A program made the position numbers and the translations under genes. A stretch of DNA of 64,000 nucleotides from Saccharothrix luteola. GTDB lineage: Bacteria; Actinomycetota; Actinomycetes; Mycobacteriales; Pseudonocardiaceae. The stretch spans positions 387,789 to 451,788 of the forward strand of contig NZ_JAJHUO010000003.1 in the NCBI RefSeq assembly GCF_020859565.1, in the 5' to 3' direction. Of this stretch, positions 51,123-59,184 are shown piece after piece. Positions within the stretch are counted from its first letter, which is position 1. Each line of letters starts with the position of its first letter. The notes under the pieces were generated by a model that saw nothing but the letters and a program-made list of their open reading frames with translations, did not search any database and was not told the DNA's origin.

Positions 51123-52081
51123 CCACCACGACCGTCTCGCTGCGACCCCGCTACGAGGGCTCGAACATCTGCACCTGGATCGGGTTCAAGCACGTCAACT
51201 ACATGGTCGAGGAAGCGGTGCTGGACCACCTGCGGCAGAGCGGGTTCCCGGCCGGCGCGCTGTACGAGCGGTTCGGGCTGTGCACCGACATCACCGACCT
51301 CGACACCAAGATCCTCACCGCTTTCCACATCGACGACCTCGCGCAGGCCGCGGTGAAGCGGGTCGACGGCGACGGGCCGTTGCGGCTCGTGGTCGAGCTG
51401 ACCGTGGAGCGGGACGGCAAGACGGTGAAGGCGGTCAAGTCGAAGGTTTCGGTGTCGTTCCGGCTCGACCCGCACGGCTTCGACGCCGAGCCCGTGCCCG
51501 CGCAGCTGCGGCCGCACGTGGTCGAGCGGATCGGCGCGCCCGGGGCGGCCGTGCTGGACAAGGTCGGCGCGGTGCGGCCGGTCGAGGTCGGTGACGCGGA
51601 CCCGCTGGACCTGCTCACGGCGGGCCGGAACGCGTTCGCCTGGGCGTGGCGGATCCCCTACTTCTACTGCCACTTCACCGAGCGCGTGCAGATGTCGGGC
51701 TACCTCCGCCAGATGGAGGAGGTGCTGGACCTGTTCGTGGAGGACCGCGGCGCGTCGATCAAGACGCTGCTGGACGAGCAGAACTGGATCCCGGTCGTGC
51801 CGCACTCGCGGATCACGTTCCTCGGCGAGGCGAACATGGAGGAGACCCTGTACACGGTGTTCACCGTGGAGGAGGTCTTCAAGAAGTTCACCTTCACCGC
51901 CCGGATGGACTGCTACGTGCTGCGCGACGGCGTGCTGGTGCCGACCGCGACCGGCCGCATCACGCACGGCTGGGCCGTGATCGAGAACCGCAAGGACTGG
52001 AGCCTGGTCGACTTCGACGACCGCCTCGTCGGCGCCATCACCGGCAAGGCCGGGTCGCTCAGCGGGCGCGGTGCGTCATGA
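51119..52081 (+). CDS. Double-hotdog thioesterase-like protein
   Basis: 320 residues, GTG overlapping the hydrolase. Two hotdog folds: the first, about 10-130 (ICTWIGFKHVNYMVEEAVLDHLRQSG...FSVSFRLD-like strand), and the second, about 160-310 (YFYCHFTERVQMSGYLRQMEEVLDLFVEDRG, IPVVPHSRITFLGEANMEETLYTVFTVEEVFKKFTFTARMDCYV). The second resembles 4-HBT-type thioesterases but lacks an obvious catalytic Asp in the usual place. Acyl-thioesterase or acyltransferase-like role is inferred from fold and operon. Confidence 0.7.
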   Translation: MTTTTVSLRPRYEGSNICTWIGFKHVNYMVEEAVLDHLRQSGFPAGALYERFGLCTDITDLDTKILTAFHIDDLAQAAVKRVDGDGPLRLVVELTVERDGKTVKAVKSKVSVSFRLDPHGFDAEPVPAQLRPHVVERIGAPGAAVLDKVGAVRPVEVGDADPLDLLTAGRNAFAWAWRIPYFYCHFTERVQMSGYLRQMEEVLDLFVEDRGASIKTLLDEQNWIPVVPHSRITFLGEANMEETLYTVFTVEEVFKKFTFTARMDCYVLRDGVLVPTATGRITHGWAVIENRKDWSLVDFDDRLVGAITGKAGSLSGRGAS

Positions 52082-53112
52082 CGGCCTCCCTGGTGGACGG
52101 CCTGGTCATCTCGGCGTGGTCGGCCGTGTCGCCGTTCGGGATGGGCTCGGAGGCGTTCGCGGGCGGTGTGCGGGCGGGCGTCCCGGCGCTCGCCCCCGCG
52201 CCCGGCGGCCCATTCGAGCAGGCGGCGCTGGTGCCGGACTTCAGCGCGGCCGGCGCGTTGGGCAAGAAGGGCACCCGCACCATGGACCGGGTCACGGCGC
52301 TGGCCGTCAGCACGGTCGGCCGGCTGCTGCAGGAGTGCGGCCCGGCGTTGCTGGACCAGCCCGAACGCGTGGGTGTCGTGCTGGGCACCGGGTCCGGCAG
52401 CGTCCAGTCCATCATGGACTTCACGCGGGACGGCCTCACCGGCGACAAGCCCTACCACGTCGACCCGGCGTTGTTCCCCAACACGGTGATGAACCGCGCG
52501 GCCGGGCAGAGCGCCATCTGGCACAAGATCAAGGGCCCCAACACGACCATCGCGGGCGGCGCGCTGACCGGGCTGCTGGCGTTGAGCTACGCGGCACGGC
52601 TGCTGCGCGGCGGGCACGCGGACCGGGTGCTCGTCGGCGCGGCCGAGGAGTACTCCGAGCAGCGGGCGTGGCTGGAGTGGCGTGGCAGCGAGGGCACGGC
52701 CGGTCCGCTCGGCGAGGGCGGCGCGGTGTTCCTGCTGGAACGCGAGTCGACCACGGCCGGACGGCCGGTGCTCGCCCGCGTCGTGACGACCCGGTTCCGC
52801 GGGTTCTTCGAGCCCGGCGGCGCGACGGAGGCGTTGCGCGAGTGCGTGCGCACGGCGTTGGCGGAGGCCGCGGTGGACCCGGCGGACGTGCTGTTCGTCT
52901 CCACCGACGGCGCCGAGGAGTCCGCCGTGGTGCAGGCGTTGGGCCGCACGCCCGAGTGGCTGCGGTGCGTGCCGCTGGTGGGCGACACCTCGGCGGCGGT
53001 GGCGAGCTTCCAACTCGCGGCGGCGGTCGCGGCCGGCCGGTCGGGCCCCGCGCTGGTGACCGGCGTCGAACGGGACGGCACGGTCGGCTGCGTCGTGCTG
53101 GACCTGCCGTGA
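52078..53112 (+). CDS. KS-beta / chain-length-factor-like ketosynthase homologue
   Basis: 344 residues, shorter than KS-alpha. Thiolase fold is evident (VGVVLGTGSGSVQSIMDF, NTVMNRAAGQSAIWHKIKGPNTTIAGG, VLVGAAEEYSEQRAWLE), but the active-site Cys is replaced by Ala162 in TIAGGALTGLLAL and neither active-site His motif is present. It is therefore a non-condensing partner that should pair with KS-alpha and set chain length. Overlaps both neighbours by 4 bp. Confidence 0.88.
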   Translation: MTASLVDGLVISAWSAVSPFGMGSEAFAGGVRAGVPALAPAPGGPFEQAALVPDFSAAGALGKKGTRTMDRVTALAVSTVGRLLQECGPALLDQPERVGVVLGTGSGSVQSIMDFTRDGLTGDKPYHVDPALFPNTVMNRAAGQSAIWHKIKGPNTTIAGGALTGLLALSYAARLLRGGHADRVLVGAAEEYSEQRAWLEWRGSEGTAGPLGEGGAVFLLERESTTAGRPVLARVVTTRFRGFFEPGGATEALRECVRTALAEAAVDPADVLFVSTDGAEESAVVQALGRTPEWLRCVPLVGDTSAAVASFQLAAAVAAGRSGPALVTGVERDGTVGCVVLDLP

Positions 53113-53396
53113 GCTCCGTGCACGTGGACCCGGCGGACCCCTTGTTCGCCGGGCACTACCCGGGCTTCCCGATCCTGCCGGGGCTGTTCGTGCTCGACCA
53201 CGTGCGGGCCGCGCTGCCCGGCCACCGGGTGGTCGCGCTGGACCGGGCGAAGTTCGTGCGGCCGGTGCTCCCCGGCGACACGCTGACCGTCGAGACCGAG
53301 CTGACCGCGGAGGAGGACCACGTGCGGTGCGCGGCGAAGGTGTCCACCGGCGCGGGCACGGTGGCGGAGTTCAAGCTGAAGCTGGTGGCGTCGTGA
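53109..53396 (+). CDS. Small hotdog dehydratase subunit with catalytic His (ApeI/FabZ-like)
   Basis: 95 residues. DPADPLFAGHYPGFPILPGLFVLDHV is a FabZ-type active-site segment: His16 matches the catalytic His, but the position 14 residues later that is Glu in FabZ is Asp30. Short length and this motif resemble the small dehydratases of aryl-polyene-type systems. Probably pairs with the next gene product. GTG overlaps the KS-beta stop. Confidence 0.8.
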   Translation: MSSVHVDPADPLFAGHYPGFPILPGLFVLDHVRAALPGHRVVALDRAKFVRPVLPGDTLTVETELTAEEDHVRCAAKVSTGAGTVAEFKLKLVAS

Positions 53397-53845
53397 CGGG
53401 CCTGGCGGGCATCCGGGCGATCATCCCGCACCGGTTCCCCGTGCTGCTGGTGGACCGGGTGTCCGAAGTGGACCCCGGCCGCGGCATCGTGACGCTGAAG
53501 GCGGTCAGCGGGCGTGAGCCCTGTTATGCCGACCCCGACGTCGAGGACGCGTACCCGTTGGGGCTGCTGATGGAGTCGTGGGCGCAGTCCGCGGTGCTGC
53601 TGACGCGGTGGGACGACCCGAACCCGGACGTGCGGGCGGGGAAGGTCGAGCTGATCAGCGGCATCCGCGACGTCGTCGTGCACGGAGACGTCGAGCCCGG
53701 CGACGTGGTGGAGCACCACGTCCGGCTGGTCCGGGAGGTGGCCGACGCGGCGATCCTCGCGGGCCACAGCCTGGTCGCGGGGCGCAAGGTGCTCGAGATC
53801 GGCTCGTTCACGATGGCACGGCGCAGGGCGGAGGAACTGGCATGA
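53393..53845 (+). CDS. Hotdog dehydratase subunit lacking the catalytic His (FabZ-like)
   Basis: 150 residues. [34 protein letters not shown] is the FabZ N-terminus. Where FabZ has GHFPGxPVMPGVL-E this protein has [17 protein letters not shown], so it keeps the Glu (Glu61) but has no His and a shortened loop. Alone it should not be a standard dehydratase; with the preceding His-bearing subunit a composite active site is possible. Confidence 0.8.
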   Translation: MTGLAGIRAIIPHRFPVLLVDRVSEVDPGRGIVTLKAVSGREPCYADPDVEDAYPLGLLMESWAQSAVLLTRWDDPNPDVRAGKVELISGIRDVVVHGDVEPGDVVEHHVRLVREVADAAILAGHSLVAGRKVLEIGSFTMARRRAEELA

Positions 53846-54576
53846 GGCGCGTGGCGCTGGTGACCGGCGGGTCGCGGGGCATCGGGCACCAGGTGGTGGC
53901 CCGGCTCGCGCGGGACGGGTTCGACGTGGCGTTCTGCTACCAGTCGAACCGCGACGCAGCCGAGGTGGTGGAGAAGGAGGCCGTCGCCGCGGGCGCGGCC
54001 GTGTTCACCGCGCCGGTGGACGTGGCCGAGAAGCGCGAGGTCGACCGGTTCGTCAAGGACGCCGAGCGTGCGCTGGGACCGTTGCACGCGGTGGTGTCGT
54101 GCGCGGGGATCGTGCGCGACAACCCGTTGGCGCTGCTGAAGGAGGAGGACTGGCAGCGGGTGCTGCGGGTCAACCTCGACGGCACGTTCCACCTGGCCAA
54201 GGCCGCGGTGTTCGCGATGATGAAGCGCAAGGCGGGCTCGGTGGTCACGCTGTCGTCCGTGGCCGGCGTGCACGGCAACGCGACGCAGACGAACTACTCG
54301 GCGTCCAAGGCGGGGATCATCGGGTTCAGCAAGGCGTTGGCCAAGGAGGTCGGCAGGTACGGCATCCGGGTCAACGCGGTGGCGCCGGGGTTCATCGAGA
54401 CCGACATGGTGGCCGGGCTGGGCGAGGACTTCGCGGCGACGATGGCGGCGCGGATCCCGCTGGGGCGGTTCGGCCGGCCGGAGGAGGTGGCCGACCTGGT
54501 GTCGTTCCTGGTGTCGGACCAGGCGTCCTACGTCACGGGCCAGGTGTTCGGCGTCGACGGCGGGCTGGTGATCTGA
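53842..54576 (+). CDS. 3-oxoacyl-ACP reductase (ketoreductase)
   Basis: 244 residues of classical SDR/FabG type. NADPH motif [23 protein letters not shown]-like [12 protein letters not shown], catalytic Ser in [25 protein letters not shown] with the Tyr-x-x-x-Lys, and the family tail [30 protein letters not shown]. Reduces each beta-keto unit before dehydration. ATG overlaps the dehydratase stop. Confidence 0.95.
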   Translation: MRRVALVTGGSRGIGHQVVARLARDGFDVAFCYQSNRDAAEVVEKEAVAAGAAVFTAPVDVAEKREVDRFVKDAERALGPLHAVVSCAGIVRDNPLALLKEEDWQRVLRVNLDGTFHLAKAAVFAMMKRKAGSVVTLSSVAGVHGNATQTNYSASKAGIIGFSKALAKEVGRYGIRVNAVAPGFIETDMVAGLGEDFAATMAARIPLGRFGRPEEVADLVSFLVSDQASYVTGQVFGVDGGLVI

Positions 54577-54577
54577 C

Positions 54578-55276
54578 GTGGCGCGCGAACCCCGGTTCTA
54601 CTTCTCGTTGCGCAGCCCGTACTCCTGGCTGGCCTACCACGACCTGCTGCGCGAGTACCGGGACGTGGCGGACGCGATCGAGTGGCGGCCGTTCTGGGAA
54701 CCCGACGAGCGCAACGAGCGCGCGTTGGCCGACCGCGGCGAGCACTTCCCGTACGCGGCGATGTCCCGCGCCAAGCACTTCTACATCCTTCAGGACGTGG
54801 CCAGGCTGGCGGCGGCGCGCGGGCTCGCGCTGAAGTGGCCGGTGGACCGCGAGCCGGTGTGGGAGATCCCGCACCTGGGGTACCTGGTGGCGTTGCGCGA
54901 AGGGTTGGGGCCGCAGTACATCGCGGCGGCGTACCGGGCGCGGTGGGAGCAGGGGCGTGACATCTGCTCGCCGGAGACGGTCGCCTCGATCGCGGTGGAG
55001 CTGGGGTTGGACCCCGCCGAGGTGTCGGGCGCGAGCGAGGACCCGGAGCTGCGGGCGCACGGCGTCGAGCTGCTGATGGAGATCTGCAAGGACGGCGCGT
55101 TCGGCGTGCCGTTCTTCGTGCACCGGTTCACCCGGTTCTGGGGCGTCGACCGGTTGCCGGACTTCGTGGCGCACGTGCGGTCGAAGCTCGCGCCCGCGGC
55201 GGCCCTGCCCGCGACCTCCAGCGCGGTCGGCCTGGGCCGCTCGTCCGACGAGGGGCACGCGGGCGGCTGCGGCTGA
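54578..55276 (+). CDS. 2-hydroxychromene-2-carboxylate isomerase / DsbA-like protein
   Basis: 232 residues. FYFSLRSPYSWLAYHDLLREY is the HCCA-isomerase (kappa-GST/DsbA) N-terminal motif with the SPYSWL Ser, and DGAFGVPFFVHRFTRFWGVDRLPDF is the cis-Pro and C-terminal match. The chain ends in EGHAGGCG with a terminal Cys not typical of the family. In a polyene PKS operon a thiol-dependent cis/trans isomerase is an attractive role (inference). Two bp after the KR stop; GTG start. Confidence 0.82.
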   Translation: MAREPRFYFSLRSPYSWLAYHDLLREYRDVADAIEWRPFWEPDERNERALADRGEHFPYAAMSRAKHFYILQDVARLAAARGLALKWPVDREPVWEIPHLGYLVALREGLGPQYIAAAYRARWEQGRDICSPETVASIAVELGLDPAEVSGASEDPELRAHGVELLMEICKDGAFGVPFFVHRFTRFWGVDRLPDFVAHVRSKLAPAAALPATSSAVGLGRSSDEGHAGGCG

Positions 55277-55287
55277 TCGCAGCGCGT

Positions 55288-58038
55288 TCAGCGCAGGCAG
55301 GTGAGCGCGTCCGGCGGCTGGGTGCCCACGTAGCGCCGCCACTCGTCGGCGCTCAGGTCGCGCCCGGCCGAGGCGCACGCGGCGCGCACCCACTCCTGTT
55401 CGGTGAGGTGCCAGCGGGTCAGCTCGCCGCCGGGCTCGGCGGTGAGAAGGTGACCGGGGTTGGTGCCCGGCGCCACGGCCGTCAACCGCGACACCCCTTG
55501 GGACGGGTGGGCGAGCTGGATGGTGCCCAAGGGCTCGCCCGAACGCAGGTCGGTGAGCACCAGCACGTGGTCTGCGCGGACGCGAGCGGCCACGCGGCCG
55601 TCCTGGGTGGCGGCCAGGCCGGGGGCCCACCGCCCGGTGGACGGGACCGAGCGCATCAGCGTCGCGCCGTCGCGGTCCCACACCTCGACCGCGGTCGCCC
55701 GTTCCACCAGCAGGTGCGCCTCGGTGTGGTGGACCGAGTCGGCGGGACCGCCCGGCAGCTCCCGCGTCGTGCCCGCGGCGACGTCGACCAGCACCACACC
55801 GGCCGCCCCGGACACCGCCACCTGACCGCCGTCGGCGCTGACCGAGGCGCGGTCGGCCTGCACGGGTCGGTTGAGCAGGGAGGTGTCGACGCCGGTGTCG
55901 ATCACGTCCAGCACCTCTCCGGTGGAGCTGTCGAGCACGTGCACCCGACCGTCCTGGTCGACCAGCACCAGCCGGGCGCCGTCGGCCGAGGCTCGGGCGG
56001 CCATGAGGTCCTCCAGACCGGGGACGGCGGGCCACTGGTCGAGCAGCTCGGCGCCGTCGCGGTCGTAGACGTCCACCGTCCCGCTCGGTGTCGACAGCAC
56101 CAGCAGGCGGGCGCCGTCGGCGCTCCACACCGGCACCGCGTGGTAGTCGTCCGCCCTCACGTCCTCGAACCCGTCGAAGGCGCCGTCGTCGGGCCCCACC
56201 AGGACGTGCCGCTGCGCGACCAGGGCGATCCGGTCCGGCGTCGTCACCAGCCACGGCGCGCGGCAGGCGCGGCACGTGGTGGGGACGTCGCCGTGCAGCG
56301 GCTCGCCGACGCGGGTGTTGCGGGTCAGGTCCCACAGGACGAGGGCGTCGTCGGTGCCGGACACCAGGTGCTCGGAGTCGCCCACGAACGCGAGCGCGTC
56401 GGCCCGGCTGTTGTTGCCCGGCAGCCGCCACCGCCTGCCCTGGTCCGGGCCGGAGGTGACCAGCACCTGCAGCACACCGGTGTGGCCGACCGCGAGCCGG
56501 TCGCCGTCCGGGCTGACGGCGAGCGACTCGGGGTCGGGCTCGCCGATCGGCAACCGGACGTCCGCCGTGCCGTAGTCCGCCGCCGCGACCCCCTCGGTGC
56601 GCCACAGCCAGGTCTCGCCGTCCCGCGACCAGGCGAAGTGGCCGCCGTCGGGGGAGTACCCCACGGCGTGCCCGCCGTCGGCGGGCAGCACGGACACCGG
56701 GACGGACCGGCGCACGGCCAGGTCGTCCACCGAGCGGAGCTGCCACTCGGTCGAGGCGAGCACCGCGAGCTCGTCCTCGGACCGCAGCGCCACCTTCTCC
56801 GGCCAGTTCGACGCCGAGGACTCGGCGGACCGCCCGGTGCGCAGGTCGCGCACGACCAGCCGGGCCTCGTCGTCGCGGGTGCCACCCGGGTCGAGGCGGT
56901 GGGAGAGGAAGGCGACGACCTCGCCGGACGGGGAGATCGCCGCGCTGCCGCGGTTGTGGTCCGCCGGCACCCCGACCTCGGCGACGGCGTCGCGGCCGTC
57001 CCAGCGCACCGCGCGACCCTCGGCGAGCACGGCCACCGCGTCGCCGTCGGCGTCGACCGAGAGGTCGACCACCGGGCGGTCGAGCCCGATCTCGGTCTTG
57101 GCGCCGTCGACGAGGTCCCACCGCACGACGCGACCGGCTTCGGTGCCCGCCACGGCGACGCGGCCGTCACGCGACGCCGCGACCGAGGTGACCCGTGAGC
57201 CCACGTGCAGGTAGCGCTCCAGGTGCGGGCTCGCGGTCAGCACCTGGAACAGCACCGACCTGGTGACCGGCTGCGGATCGGTCCGGTAGGCCTGCACCGC
57301 GAGCAGGTGCGCCAGGTCGAGCCGGGTGTCGACGTTCGCCAGGGCAGCGGACGCCAGGCCTCGCGCGGTCGCGATCCGCGCCTCGGCGCGCGCGTTGTCC
57401 CGCTGCACGACCGCCAGCACCGCGCCGACCACGGCCAGCACGGTGAGCAGCGCCAGCGCCACCACGGCCCCGCGCGCCAGACGCAGGGTCGTGCGGTGAC
57501 GCCGGATGTCCTCGCCGACCAGGTCGTCCTTCGGCACCCCGCGCACGGTCGCGGCGATGTCGGCGACGCAGTCGCGGAAGCGGGCATCGGCCTGGTCGAC
57601 GTGCCCGGTGTCGCGCAGCCACCGCAGGTCCACCCAGCGCGGCTCGGTGGCCGGCGCGGTCCGCAGCGGGGGCGGCAGCGCCGTGGACTCGTGGTCGGGG
57701 TCCGGTTCGCCGTCGGTCAGCACCAGCAGGATGCGGTCGGCGGACCGGTTGGCCAGCCACCACTCGACCTCTCGGGCCACCCACACCGACCGCGCGGCCT
57801 GCACCGAGGCCATCAGCACCAGCCACCGCGAGGACGCCAGCGCTCGCTCGATGGACCCCCACAGGTCAGGGTCGGCCGACAGGCTCGCGTTGTCCAGGAA
57901 CACCCGCATCGCGCGCGGCCGGTACCACGGCTTCGCCAGGCGTTGGAGCCCGGTGCGCAGCGCGGGGGCCGACCGTCCGTCACGCGCGTGGCTGTAGCTG
58001 ATGAACGCGTCGTACTCCGCCCGGTCCGTCACTTCCAC
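55288..58038 (-). CDS. TIR-domain membrane protein with large WD40-like propeller
   Basis: 916 residues. A TIR domain, about 8-150 (YDAFISYSHARDGRSAPALRTGLQRLAKPWYRPRAMRVFLDNASLSADPDLWGSIERALASSRWLVLMASVQAARSVWVAREVEWW is its length, with Glu in VAREVEWW at the NADase position), is followed by one membrane helix around 190-212 (ARGAVVALALLTVLAVVGAVL) and about 650 residues of WD40-like beta-propeller repeats (VTSVAASRDGRVAVAGTEAG, LAVSPDGDRLAVGH, ...). The protein probably signals or degrades NAD in response to a ligand. Convergent with the PKS operon (11 bp gap). Confidence 0.82.
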   Translation of the reverse strand: MEVTDRAEYDAFISYSHARDGRSAPALRTGLQRLAKPWYRPRAMRVFLDNASLSADPDLWGSIERALASSRWLVLMASVQAARSVWVAREVEWWLANRSADRILLVLTDGEPDPDHESTALPPPLRTAPATEPRWVDLRWLRDTGHVDQADARFRDCVADIAATVRGVPKDDLVGEDIRRHRTTLRLARGAVVALALLTVLAVVGAVLAVVQRDNARAEARIATARGLASAALANVDTRLDLAHLLAVQAYRTDPQPVTRSVLFQVLTASPHLERYLHVGSRVTSVAASRDGRVAVAGTEAGRVVRWDLVDGAKTEIGLDRPVVDLSVDADGDAVAVLAEGRAVRWDGRDAVAEVGVPADHNRGSAAISPSGEVVAFLSHRLDPGGTRDDEARLVVRDLRTGRSAESSASNWPEKVALRSEDELAVLASTEWQLRSVDDLAVRRSVPVSVLPADGGHAVGYSPDGGHFAWSRDGETWLWRTEGVAAADYGTADVRLPIGEPDPESLAVSPDGDRLAVGHTGVLQVLVTSGPDQGRRWRLPGNNSRADALAFVGDSEHLVSGTDDALVLWDLTRNTRVGEPLHGDVPTTCRACRAPWLVTTPDRIALVAQRHVLVGPDDGAFDGFEDVRADDYHAVPVWSADGARLLVLSTPSGTVDVYDRDGAELLDQWPAVPGLEDLMAARASADGARLVLVDQDGRVHVLDSSTGEVLDVIDTGVDTSLLNRPVQADRASVSADGGQVAVSGAAGVVLVDVAAGTTRELPGGPADSVHHTEAHLLVERATAVEVWDRDGATLMRSVPSTGRWAPGLAATQDGRVAARVRADHVLVLTDLRSGEPLGTIQLAHPSQGVSRLTAVAPGTNPGHLLTAEPGGELTRWHLTEQEWVRAACASAGRDLSADEWRRYVGTQPPDALTCLR

Positions 58039-58193
58039 CCCCGCCGGTCGTCCCCGTCCGATGGTCGGCCCACTGAACAGGAGGAGCTACGCAACCGTGC
58101 GGATACAGCCGGGATCGGACGGGCTCGCCCGGCGTGGCGGACCGACCGCCTCTCGGCCGCCGGCCGGCCTGGTGAAGCGATTAAGCTGGCGGT

Positions 58194-59180
58194 GTGAAGC
58201 CGCTGCGCTGGGGTGTCCTCGGGGCCACCGCCCACATCGCCGGGCGGGTGCTGCCCGCGATCCACCGGGCGGCGGGCAACGCCGTGGTGGCGGTGGCCGG
58301 CCGGGCCGGGCGGCAGGCGGCGGCGCAGGAGGTCGCGCGGCCGTTCGGGGCGCGCGTGCACGACGGGTACGACGCGCTGCTGGCCGACCCGGACGTCGAC
58401 GCCGTGTACATCGCGCTGCCCAACACCCTGCACGTGCCGTGGACGTTGCGCTCGCTCGACGCGGGCAAGCACGTGCTGGTGGAGAAGCCGATGGCGCTGT
58501 CCGAAGAGGACTGCGTGCGCGTCGAGCGCGCCGCCGCCGACCTCGTGGTCATGGAGGCGTACATGTACCGCTTCCACCCGCAGCAGCGGCGTGCGGCCGA
58601 ACTGCTGGCCTCGGGCGAGATCGGCGAGCTGCGGGTGGTGCGGTCGGCGTTCGCGTACCCGACCGCGGTCGAGGGCAACATCCGGTTCGACCCGGCGCTG
58701 GGCGGCGGCGCGACGTGGGACGTCGGCTGCTACGCGTTCGACGTGCCGCTGTGGGCGTTCGACGCCGAGCCGCGCGCGGTGCGGGCCCGGTTCGACTCGC
58801 GGGAGGTCGACCTGAGCGCGGTGGCCACGCTCGACTTCGGCGACGGCCGCTGGGCCGTGCTGGACTACAGCCTCGAGTACGGCCCGCGCGCGACCTACGA
58901 GTTCCAGGGCACCCGCGGCTCGGTCTCCGTGCGCAACGCCTGGACCCGTCCGGACGAGGAAGGGCTGATCACGGTCGTCACGCTGGACGGCGTGCGCGAC
59001 GAGGTCGTGCCCGCGTCCGACGCCTACGAGCACCAGGCCGCCGCGTTCGCCGAGGCGGTCCGGGAGCAGGTCACGCCGCTGGTGTCGCCCGCGCACTCCG
59101 CGCGCACCGCCCGCGTGGGCCAGGCGCTCGTGCGGTCGGCCGCGACCGGCGCCGAAGTGGACCTCCGACGCCGGCCGTGA
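58194..59180 (+). CDS. Gfo/Idh/MocA-family oxidoreductase
   Basis: 328 residues, GTG start. Rossmann opening RWGVLGATAHIAGRVLPAI, AVYIALPNTLHVPWTLRSLDAGKHVLVEKPMALS with the catalytic EKP Lys, and MEAYMYRFHPQQRRAAELLASGEIGELR with the YRFHP motif, then GGGATWDVGCYAFDVPLW. An NAD(P)-dependent sugar or inositol-type dehydrogenase; substrate unknown. Convergent with the ABC permease with 4 bp between stops. Confidence 0.9.
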   Translation: MKPLRWGVLGATAHIAGRVLPAIHRAAGNAVVAVAGRAGRQAAAQEVARPFGARVHDGYDALLADPDVDAVYIALPNTLHVPWTLRSLDAGKHVLVEKPMALSEEDCVRVERAAADLVVMEAYMYRFHPQQRRAAELLASGEIGELRVVRSAFAYPTAVEGNIRFDPALGGGATWDVGCYAFDVPLWAFDAEPRAVRARFDSREVDLSAVATLDFGDGRWAVLDYSLEYGPRATYEFQGTRGSVSVRNAWTRPDEEGLITVVTLDGVRDEVVPASDAYEHQAAAFAEAVREQVTPLVSPAHSARTARVGQALVRSAATGAEVDLRRRP

Positions 59181-59184
59181 CCCG

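Noticed and set aside
55408..57198. Plus-strand frame of 596 codons opposite the TIR protein
   Set aside because: Opposite propeller repeats that read coherently; the shadow has no recognisable fold.
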